Below, one piece after another: positions 1 to 4,594 of a stretch of 5,448 bases of DNA. The DNA lies in NCBI GenBank assembly GCA_003695555.1, contig RFIU01000118.1:1-5448 (forward strand). The letters are read 5' to 3'. Made by a program: the position numbers and the translations under genes. The stretch comes from Alphaproteobacteria bacterium. Its GTDB lineage: Bacteria > Pseudomonadota > Alphaproteobacteria > Sphingomonadales > Rhodothalassiaceae. The notes under the pieces were generated by a model. That model was not told the origin of the DNA and did no database searches. It was given only the letters and a program-made list of their open reading frames with translations. How positions within the stretch are numbered: the stretch's first letter is position 1; each line of letters starts with the position of its first letter.

Positions 1-2
1 AT

Positions 3-1175
3 GTCTCGGCGAAGGCCGGGATCGAGGTGGTGCTGCTCGACCGCACGATCGAGGCGGCCGAACGCGGCAAGGACTATTCGAAGAAGCTCGTCGAAAAGGC
101 GGTCCAGCGCGGCAAGATGAGCCGTGAAGAGGCCGACGCCCTGCTCGATCGCATCCATCCGACTGTTGATCATGCCGATCTGAAGGGGGTCGATCTGGTC
201 ATCGAGGCGGTCTTCGAGGATCGCGAGGTGAAGGCCGAGACGACGAAGAAGACCGAGGCCGTCACCGGCCCCGACATCATCTTCGGCTCGAACACCTCGA
301 CCCTGCCGATCACCTCGCTGGCCGAGAACTGGTCGAAGCCGGAAAACTTCATCGGCATCCACTTCTTCTCGCCGGTCGAGAAGATGCCGCTGGTCGAAAT
401 CATCGTCGGCAAGAAGACGGGTCCTATCGCCATTGCCAAGGCGCTCGACTATGTGCGCCAGATCCGCAAGACACCGATCGTCGTCAATGACAGCCGCGGT
501 TTCTACACCTCGCGCAGCTTCGGCACCTATGTCGCGGAAGGCTACATCATGATCGCCGAGGGCGTGAACCCGGCGCTGATCGAGAATGCCGGACGGCTGA
601 TCGGCATGCCGGTCGGGCCGCTGGCGGTCGGCGACGAGGTTGGCATTGACCTTTCCTATAAGGTGCTGATGCAGACCCGCAAGGACCTCGGCGACGCCTA
701 TCGGCCGACGCCGGCCGATGACGTCATCATCACCATGGTCGAGAAGCTCGAGCGCTTCGGCCGCAAGAACGGCAAGGGCTTCTATGAATATCCGGCAGAC
801 GGCCCGAAGCGTCTCTGGCGCGACATCGCCGAACACTTTCCGCGCGCCGACGTGCAGCCCGAGGTCGAAGAGGTGAAGAAGCGCTTGCTAGACCGTCAGA
901 TCGTCGAGGCGCTGCGCTGCTTTGCCGAAGGCGTGCTGGAGACGCCGGAAGACGGCGACATCGGCGCGATCTTCGGCTGGGGCTTCGCGCCATGGACCGG
1001 CGGGCCCTTCACCTGGGTCGATGATCTCGGCCTTGCCCGCTTCATCGATGAGGCTGATGCGCTGGCCGAGCGGTTCGGCGACCGTTTCCGCCTGCCGGAC
1101 GAAATCCGCCGGCGCGCCGAAGAGGGGCTCACCTTCTATCCCGCGCCCGAGGCGGTCGCGGCGGCCGCGGAATAG
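3..1175 (+). CDS. fadJ: FadJ/FadB-type fatty-acid oxidation protein, 3-hydroxyacyl-CoA dehydrogenase part (5' end missing)
   Basis: Open from the window edge; the first complete in-frame codon is at 3 and 390 residues are visible, about the last half of a protein of roughly 735 residues. The visible start (VSAKAGIEVVLLDR) is the end of the first beta-alpha-beta unit of the NAD-binding Rossmann fold, so the enoyl-CoA hydratase domain lies to the left of the window. Residues about 1-185 are the NAD-binding domain: GSNTST, then IHFFSPV with the catalytic His at about residue 120 and the paired Glu 12 residues later in PLVEII. The C-terminal 3HCDH domain starts at MPVGPLAVGDEVGID and includes RFGRKNGKGFYEYP. 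The family oxidises L-3-hydroxyacyl-CoA to 3-ketoacyl-CoA with NAD+ in cytosolic beta-oxidation. The active-site Asn of E. coli FadB (GFF-x-N-R) is Ser here (GFYTSR), which I believe is common in alphaproteobacterial homologues. The gene ends in TAG and a terminator follows about 110 bp downstream. Confidence 0.93.
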   Translation, partial: VSAKAGIEVVLLDRTIEAAERGKDYSKKLVEKAVQRGKMSREEADALLDRIHPTVDHADLKGVDLVIEAVFEDREVKAETTKKTEAVTGPDIIFGSNTSTLPITSLAENWSKPENFIGIHFFSPVEKMPLVEIIVGKKTGPIAIAKALDYVRQIRKTPIVVNDSRGFYTSRSFGTYVAEGYIMIAEGVNPALIENAGRLIGMPVGPLAVGDEVGIDLSYKVLMQTRKDLGDAYRPTPADDVIITMVEKLERFGRKNGKGFYEYPADGPKRLWRDIAEHFPRADVQPEVEEVKKRLLDRQIVEALRCFAEGVLETPEDGDIGAIFGWGFAPWTGGPFTWVDDLGLARFIDEADALAERFGDRFRLPDEIRRRAEEGLTFYPAPEAVAAAAE

Positions 1176-1283
1176 GTTCCGGCATACACCGGCGCCGCGG
1201 TCGGCAACGCTGCCACGGCGATGGCCGGTTGCCACGGGATCCAGGGGAAGAGACGGAGAGGACGGGCCGTCTGTCGAATGGCC

Positions 1284-1319
1284 GGGCCGTGCGGGTCAGC
1301 CGATCCGCACGGCTCTTTT
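1284..1319 (+). terminator. Rho-independent terminator of the fadJ transcript
   Basis: A perfect 9-bp inverted repeat pairs GCCGTGCGG (1286-1294) with CCGCACGGC (1305-1313). It is extended outwards by one G-T and one G-C pair, has a loop of about ten bases, and runs straight into TCTTTT on the plus strand. It lies 110 bp after the fadJ stop and nothing is encoded between, so ending that transcript is the natural role. The reverse side has no T-tract, so it is not a good two-way terminator. Confidence 0.8.
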
Positions 1320-1326
1320 CCGCGCT

Positions 1327-1383
1327 CGGCATGCTGGGCGTCGGCCTGATGGGCGAAAGGCCGAGTCCATCAGGCGCATGCCG
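1327..1383. repeat. Long bulged inverted repeat (hairpin) of unknown role
   Basis: The left arm has CGGCATGC (1327-1334), nine unpaired bases (1335-1343) and GCCTGATGG (1344-1352). The right arm has CCATCAGGC (1367-1375) followed directly by GCATGCCG (1376-1383). That gives 17 paired bases, all Watson-Crick, around a 14-base loop. No T-run follows, so it is not a standard terminator. It could stabilise the 3' end of a read-through transcript, or be a copy of a dispersed palindromic element; only a genome-wide search could tell. Confidence 0.5.
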
Positions 1384-1444
1384 GGGCGCGCGCCGGCGCA
1401 GTCGCCGCCCGGTTCATCACCCGCCTCTTTGTGCCCGCTTCCTC

Positions 1445-1490
1445 TCCCCTCACCCTTGCGGCAGCACCTTTCCCGGGGTTGAGGATGCCG
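1445..1490 (-). repeat. Left direct repeat: detached remnant of the FAD-dehydrogenase gene end
   Basis: These 46 bases match 4550-4594 in the same orientation with two substitutions (1464 and the T/A difference near 1471) and one extra base in the CCC/GGGG run. The right copy is the true end of the FAD-dehydrogenase gene, coding for GILNPGKVLPQG and the stop. The left copy still encodes PGKVLPQG and a TGA stop, but the extra base breaks the frame before that, and the homology ends at about 1490. It is thus a severed gene end, not a gene. It fits a site duplicated by insertion of the DNA between the two copies. Confidence 0.75.
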
Positions 1491-1587
1491 GTGCTGCGTC
1501 GGGTGACCTCATGGCGTCGCCGGAAAAGACGTTTCGCGTCATGTCATGATACTCGGCGATCCGCCATTCATATTCGGCGAACAACAT
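1450..1587 (-). pseudogene. Possible 45-residue frame or gene fragment running into the left repeat
   Basis: A minus-strand ATG at 1587 opens a 45-residue frame. Its first half (LFAEYEWRIAEYHDMTR) has a more protein-like composition than other frames here, and its last eight residues are those of the FAD-dehydrogenase C-terminus, supplied by the repeat. There is no clear ribosome binding site and I recognise no family. It may be a scrap of an older gene truncated when the repeat was made, or chance. Confidence 0.2.
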
Positions 1588-1609
1588 GGGCAGGCAACCT
1601 GAAATCCGC

Positions 1610-2638
1610 TCACTCTTCCTTGCCATTGTGCTTGCGCGCCCATGCTTTCGCACAGGATTCGGCGGGACTCGGGTAATCATGGGATTTCCAGAATTCTTCC
1701 GCCTTCTTCGGATCCGCGATCTTGGGAACCGGTTCGAAGACACCTTTGCGGCAATAACCATAGGTGCCATAGAGCTGGTGAAAGTGGCCGGCACGCATGT
1801 ACAAGTAATCTTCGGAGGTCGCATATGTCAGGGGAGAAACAAGCCCCCGTTCGAACGCCGAGACGATCTCGCGGTGAATGCGCTTCACCCATGCGCGGTG
1901 GCTCAAGTGCTTGAGGAACAGAGTCACGGTCCCTCCGAGAGGGCCGATCTCGCTGGCATGCCACGGCTCGTAACCCGCATCGAACAACGCGACCATGCGC
2001 GCACCATTTTCGATGGTATTCGCGCAGCGCGCCGAGAGCAGCAACATCGACCTGAGCAGATCGACATCACCGTGGGAGCGCGAATAGGCTTCGAGGGCGA
2101 TCAATCCTTCCTCCTGGAGAAGCTGATCGACCGCCGCCCGCAGAAACAGCTCTTCATCGACATTGGCTGCCGGGTGATCGAAGGAGAGGGGATGGGACAT
2201 GAAAATACCCGCGTAATGGGGGAATTTCTTCGGTGCCTCCAAGTGCAACGCGTCCATTGCCTGCCGCAGCCTGTGCCGTCGCCGCGCATCCGTCCAACCC
2301 GCCCGATCCAGTTTCCGCCGATAGATGCGTGCGGCTTCCTCCAGCCCCTTGCGAGGAGACGTCCCCCCGCAGGAAGCGGCCGTCCCATTGACCCCGAACG
2401 GGCTCGGCCGAACGGCCCGGCCGTAACGGTGTCCCGAACCCCGCCTCCGGGTCTTCGCGTCGATAACCTGCGCCGCCCTGTCGAGCCATTCGAACAACTT
2501 CTCTTTCGGCGTATAGGAAACGGAAATGGAGAGGGTTTCCTGAGAAGTCGTTCCTGCCGCCCGGGCGGTGGTCGGCCATGTCGGAAGCAGCGCAAGAAGC
2601 AGAAACAGAAAGCAGAGCCCTTTCCCGTGTCTATTCAT
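1610..2638 (-). CDS. Secreted protein with a DUF6624-like C-terminal region
   Basis: 342 residues. I chose the ATG at 2638 because AGAAGG (2646-2651 on the minus strand) lies 7 bases before it and it opens directly on a signal peptide: basic n-region MNRHGKG, hydrophobic LCFLFLLLALLPTW, likely cleavage after TTARA (residue 27). The frame stays open to 2755; an ATG at 2686 follows a G-run and is the main alternative, but would add 16 residues before the signal. The mature protein should be periplasmic. Residues about 205-320 resemble DUF6624: NT near 207, then SEIGPLGG, FLKHLSH, a helical stretch and HFHQLYGTYG, followed by PKIADPKKAEEFW. DUF6624 has no known activity. Four Cys remain after cleavage (90, 205, 296, 329). 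It is last in the precursor-ligase series, 184 bp after the ligase, so it may act on the exported peptide or protect the cell; that is inference. Confidence 0.75.
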   Translation of the reverse strand: MNRHGKGLCFLFLLLALLPTWPTTARAAGTTSQETLSISVSYTPKEKLFEWLDRAAQVIDAKTRRRGSGHRYGRAVRPSPFGVNGTAASCGGTSPRKGLEEAARIYRRKLDRAGWTDARRRHRLRQAMDALHLEAPKKFPHYAGIFMSHPLSFDHPAANVDEELFLRAAVDQLLQEEGLIALEAYSRSHGDVDLLRSMLLLSARCANTIENGARMVALFDAGYEPWHASEIGPLGGTVTLFLKHLSHRAWVKRIHREIVSAFERGLVSPLTYATSEDYLYMRAGHFHQLYGTYGYCRKGVFEPVPKIADPKKAEEFWKSHDYPSPAESCAKAWARKHNGKEE

Positions 2639-2645
2639 GACCGGG

Positions 2646-2651
2646 CCTTCT
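2646..2651 (-). promoter_or_regulatory. Ribosome binding site that decides the start of the DUF6624-like gene
   Basis: AGAAGG on the minus strand with a 7-base spacer to the ATG at 2638. The frame is open further upstream with several ATGs, so this site together with the signal peptide settles the start. Confidence 0.6.
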
Positions 2652-2822
2652 GAAGCTTCAACAGAAGCATTCTGACCATAAAGCATGTTCATCCCCCCTT
2701 TCGAACCAGCAACCTCATGCATGCGATACCGGATATCACCGGCCTCCCGTTTCATCCCCAGCTCTTTTCGCCATCTGCCGAGAGGCTCTATCGATGACCT
2801 CGACGCTCCATCCTGCAGCCGA

Positions 2823-3875
2823 TCATGTCATGCATGTGGCGGCGGGCATCTCTGCGCCTTCCAGAAGTTCCAGAATCCGACGAGCAAACATCCGCGCGAC
2901 AGGGCGATCCCCCTCGAGCTCCAGCCAGGCCCACTGCCCGTCGCTGTTGCACTCGAGAAACCAGAGCATGCCACCGCGATCAACGACAAGATCGAAGACG
3001 CCATACGCCAGCGCCGCCCGCTTCAGATATGCGGCCGCGAGATAACGCATTTCGTCCGTCGCTTCCATCGCATGATAGATTTTCTCGAACTGGGCCCGCC
3101 GCCAGTCAAGGCGCCCCTTTTCGCTCGCCTGAGAATCGATCCTGTATGCGACACACTCGTCACCGAAGGCGACAAGCCGAACCTCATACGCCTTTTCGAT
3201 CATCCTCTGATAGATGGCCGGGGCGGCAGCGAAACTGTCGGCGTCGTGCCGGTCGAGATCTTCTGACGTTACCATATTGGTGAGCAGCGTCACCATTTCC
3301 CCGGATCCATCAAGCGGCGGCGGAACGAAATTCGTTGCCAGCGGCTTGACGATGACATTCTCATGTTCGCCAACGAATTTGGCGATCGAGGATTTGTTGG
3401 AGGAAACGAGCGTCTTCGGCACACGAAAGCCGACGGCGCGGGCCATCTGCAATTGCACCACCTTGTCCGACTGGCGGATCGTCGCATCGATCGTGTTGAA
3501 GTGTCGGCACTCATATGCCCGGACAAGCGAATGGATGAGCCTTTGATGTTCCCTTGCGGAAAAATACAGCCGTTGATCGGTCTCGTTGTTGATGATCTGC
3601 ATGATCTTCTTGTTTCTCAACCAGATCATGTCGATTTCATCCGGGGTGCGCACTTCCTGAACGGATACATCCGTCACTTCACCCTCATCGGCAGGGTGCT
3701 CCAGGCAGAGAAGCGGCAAGTTGCCGGGTTCCGTCGGCAGTTCGATATCGGCGCGGATCAGACGCAGGGGATCATAGAACAGGCATTTCACCCTGTCCTC
3801 GGGCAATTCGCGCGAAATGAATCTCAGGTGCGCGTCATCTATCCTCCCGAAAATGACGAGATTCTTCATGCCCAT
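2823..3875 (-). CDS. ATP-grasp ligase, graspetide macrocyclase type (MvdC/MvdD-like)
   Basis: 350 residues, usual for this family (about 320-350). The N-terminal domain (about 1-125) ends with IDMIWLRNKK, which sits where the family has its W-x-R strand. The ATP-grasp core follows: SDKVVQLQMARAVGFRVPKT (137-155), VIVKPL with an ATP-binding Lys at 177, IYQRMI (222-227), EVRLVAFGD (231-239), the RIDSQ...LDWRR block (245-260), FDLVVD with Asp 295, and FLECNSDGQWAWLE (307-319), where Glu308 and Asn310 would bind Mg2+. RIDSQ-DWR together with GQW marks peptide-modifying ATP-grasp enzymes, not RimK or glutathione synthetase. Such enzymes phosphorylate Asp/Glu side chains of a core peptide and form ester or amide links to Ser/Thr or Lys. 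The usual N-P-x-G-Q is N-S-D-G-Q here. The start at 3875 has only a weak upstream G-run; the ATG at 3869 is possible. The precursor ends 124 bp upstream on the same strand. Confidence 0.87.
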   Translation of the reverse strand: MGMKNLVIFGRIDDAHLRFISRELPEDRVKCLFYDPLRLIRADIELPTEPGNLPLLCLEHPADEGEVTDVSVQEVRTPDEIDMIWLRNKKIMQIINNETDQRLYFSAREHQRLIHSLVRAYECRHFNTIDATIRQSDKVVQLQMARAVGFRVPKTLVSSNKSSIAKFVGEHENVIVKPLATNFVPPPLDGSGEMVTLLTNMVTSEDLDRHDADSFAAAPAIYQRMIEKAYEVRLVAFGDECVAYRIDSQASEKGRLDWRRAQFEKIYHAMEATDEMRYLAAAYLKRAALAYGVFDLVVDRGGMLWFLECNSDGQWAWLELEGDRPVARMFARRILELLEGAEMPAATCMT

Positions 3876-3939
3876 GAATGCCCATCGCCCCCATTGAGCT
3901 TGGAAAACTGACGGAGTTTCGGTGCCTTCTGCCCCCCAT

Positions 3940-3979
3940 GTGGCGCCATATCTTCCTTATAACGAAGATATGATGCCAC
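3940..3979 (-). promoter_or_regulatory. Long hairpin between precursor and ligase genes
   Basis: Two 16-base arms (3940-3955 and 3964-3979) pair with one A-C mismatch and one G-T pair around an 8-base loop. It begins 20 bases after the precursor stop and ends 64 bases before the ligase start. No T-tract follows on the minus strand, so it is not a full terminator. In RiPP operons such hairpins often protect the precursor message or reduce read-through so that peptide outnumbers enzyme; I infer that role here. Confidence 0.6.
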
Positions 3980-3999
3980 GCATTGTTTGCCCCGCCTGA

Positions 4000-4248
4000 T
4001 TAATGGGCATCGCTCACCGTGTCGTCAGCGAGGCAGAGCTGAAGATGCGGCAACAGATTGCAGCTAGTAATGGCGCATGTTGTCGAATTCGGGTTCCATG
4101 GCGTGGATGCCCCCGAGGCCTGATCGATTTCGTGCTCCTCAAGCGCCCGGACATGAGCATCGGCGTCAGTCCGCAAGGTTTCGAAATTCTCCCGCTTCGA
4201 AAACAGAAAGGGTTGCACTGCGCGATTCACATTGTCGCCCTTCGTCAT
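4000..4248 (-). CDS. Graspetide-type RiPP precursor peptide with double-glycine-type leader
   Basis: 82 residues. The ATG at 4248 is chosen because AAAGGAGG sits 7 bases upstream; the frame extends to 4428 but the extra part has no such site. Leader: residues 1-47, with VQPFLFSK at 11-18, recalling the PFFARFLE-type recognition helix of microviridin leaders, then a helical charged stretch. It ends LEEHEIDQASGA, which fits the double-glycine rule: Leu at -12, Glu -8, Ile -7, Ala -4, Gly -2, Ala -1. Predicted core: 48-82, starting STPWNPNSTTC. It has nine Ser/Thr, three Cys (58, 63, 72), no Lys, and acidic residues only near the end (Asp 75, 76, 80). With no Lys, ester links from Ser/Thr to these Asp are the likely products. 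The ligase follows on the same strand. I recognise no named precursor family; the assignment rests on size, leader motifs and the neighbouring ligase. Confidence 0.75.
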   Translation of the reverse strand: MTKGDNVNRAVQPFLFSKRENFETLRTDADAHVRALEEHEIDQASGASTPWNPNSTTCAITSCNLLPHLQLCLADDTVSDAH

Positions 4249-4255
4249 GATCCAT

Positions 4256-4263
4256 CCTCCTTT
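4256..4263 (-). promoter_or_regulatory. Strong ribosome binding site of the precursor
   Basis: AAAGGAGG on the minus strand, 7 bases before the ATG at 4248. It is the best Shine-Dalgarno match in the window and fixes the start of a frame that is open 60 codons further upstream. High precursor translation relative to the ligase, whose site is weak, fits a peptide substrate. Confidence 0.75.
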
Positions 4264-4334
4264 CGCCATTTCCGACGCCGAGAACCCATCCCGGCACCCG
4301 AATGGTCCTTGCCATTTGATTCGCCGGAGCCCCT

Positions 4335-4360
4335 TTCTCCCGAGCCCCTCTCGGCGAGAA
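4335..4360 (-). promoter_or_regulatory. Hairpin in the untranslated leader of the precursor
   Basis: TTCTC-CCGAG (4335-4344) pairs with CTCGG-GAGAA (4350-4354 and 4356-4360) with one bulged base and a 5-base loop, giving 10 pairs. It lies between the tentative promoter and the precursor ribosome binding site. It may stabilise the message or regulate translation; there is no T-run. Confidence 0.4.
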
Positions 4361-4385
4361 TCTTCTTGGAACGCATGGTGAGACG

Positions 4386-4412
4386 ACGTTACCCCCCTCG
4401 CGCTCGCGTCAA
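4386..4412 (-). promoter_or_regulatory. Tentative sigma-70 promoter of the graspetide operon
   Basis: On the minus strand CTTGACG gives a good -35 (TTGACG, 4407-4412), followed 15 bases later by TAACGT (4386-4391) as a possible -10. The spacer is short and the -10 imperfect, as is common in alphaproteobacteria. It would leave an untranslated leader of about 130 bases. Confidence 0.35.
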
Positions 4413-4453
4413 GAGGGAGTGTGTTCACTTTTTTGTGATCGCGATATGGTGGC

Positions 4454-4470
4454 TTTGGAAATGTTCCGAA
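4454..4470. promoter_or_regulatory. Small dyad, possible operator upstream of the promoter
   Basis: TTnGGAA-ATG-TTCCnAA is a 17-bp imperfect palindrome about 40 bp upstream of the tentative -35 box. The position suits an activator site. No regulator gene is in the window and I recognise no known consensus. Confidence 0.25.
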
Positions 4471-4549
4471 AACCCTCTTTCGCCGCAGCGTCCTGGGCGC
4501 ACCGATCGATAGGTTGCAAAATCGTTGGAGGATGTGCGTTCAGCCGCCT

Positions 4550-4594
4550 TCCCCTCACCCTTGCGGCAACACCTTACCGGGGTTGAGGATGCCG
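4550..4594 (-). repeat. Right direct repeat: intact end of the FAD-dehydrogenase gene
   Basis: These 45 bases cover the last 13 codons of the FAD-dehydrogenase gene, its stop and five bases beyond. They match 1445-1490 in the same orientation with two substitutions and one gap. This copy keeps the frame and completes the gene, so if the cluster was inserted, this is the rebuilt copy and the left one is the leftover. Confidence 0.75.

Larger units (their letters stand above)
1176..1609. other. Intergenic region between fadJ and the DUF6624-like gene
   Basis: About 430 bp with no gene I can defend. In order it holds the fadJ terminator (1284-1319), a long bulged hairpin (1327-1383), a detached copy of the end of the right-hand FAD-dehydrogenase gene (1445-1490) and a weak minus-strand reading frame (1450-1587). 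Longer frames across 1176-1550 on either strand have Arg/Pro/Ser-rich translations typical of GC-rich noncoding frames, and no start with a ribosome binding site. Confidence 0.7.
1491..4549. other. Putative inserted segment carrying a graspetide-type cluster
   Basis: This segment of about 3.1 kb lies between the two direct copies of the FAD-dehydrogenase gene end. It holds three genes on one strand, with lower GC and more A/T-ending codons than the flanking metabolic genes. Without it the two flanking genes would form a simple convergent pair. No integrase, transposase or terminal inverted repeat is present, so how it arrived cannot be read from the sequence. The boundaries given are simply the inner edges of the repeats. 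Confidence 0.4.
4249..4554 (-). other. Upstream region and probable structured leader of the graspetide operon
   Basis: About 300 bp with no convincing gene on either strand. Read on the minus strand from the FAD-dehydrogenase stop it holds an AT-richer stretch with a dyad (4454-4470), a T/A-rich patch (around 4427-4435), a tentative promoter (4386-4412), a hairpin (4335-4360), a second possible stem built on CCGGC/GCCGG arms nearer the gene, and the precursor ribosome binding site. I see no clear terminator for the FAD-dehydrogenase gene, so some read-through into the cluster is possible. Confidence 0.5.

Noticed and set aside
1..3. The ATG at the first base as a gene start
   Set aside because: It is out of frame with fadJ; in the fadJ frame the window opens inside the NAD-binding fold.
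1522..1550. A terminator after the DUF6624-like gene (GACG-CGAAA-CGTC then TTTT, minus strand)
   Set aside because: The stem is only four pairs, too weak to claim.
1586..2653. A 355-residue plus-strand frame opposite the DUF6624-like gene
   Set aside because: It is the complement of a gene with a signal peptide, a good ribosome binding site and a recognisable C-terminal pattern. The plus-strand translation has no domain and no ribosome binding site.
3363..3911. A 182-residue plus-strand frame opposite the ligase
   Set aside because: It is antisense to the ATP-grasp gene, whose motifs are clear on the minus strand.
4249..4428. A 60-residue N-terminal extension of the precursor from an ATG at 4428
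   Set aside because: No ribosome binding site precedes that ATG, the tentative promoter overlaps it, and AAAGGAGG is placed exactly for the ATG at 4248.
4003..4512. A 169-residue plus-strand frame over the precursor and its leader
   Set aside because: Its composition is rich in Arg/Pro, it has no ribosome binding site, and it lies opposite the precursor, which has a strong one.
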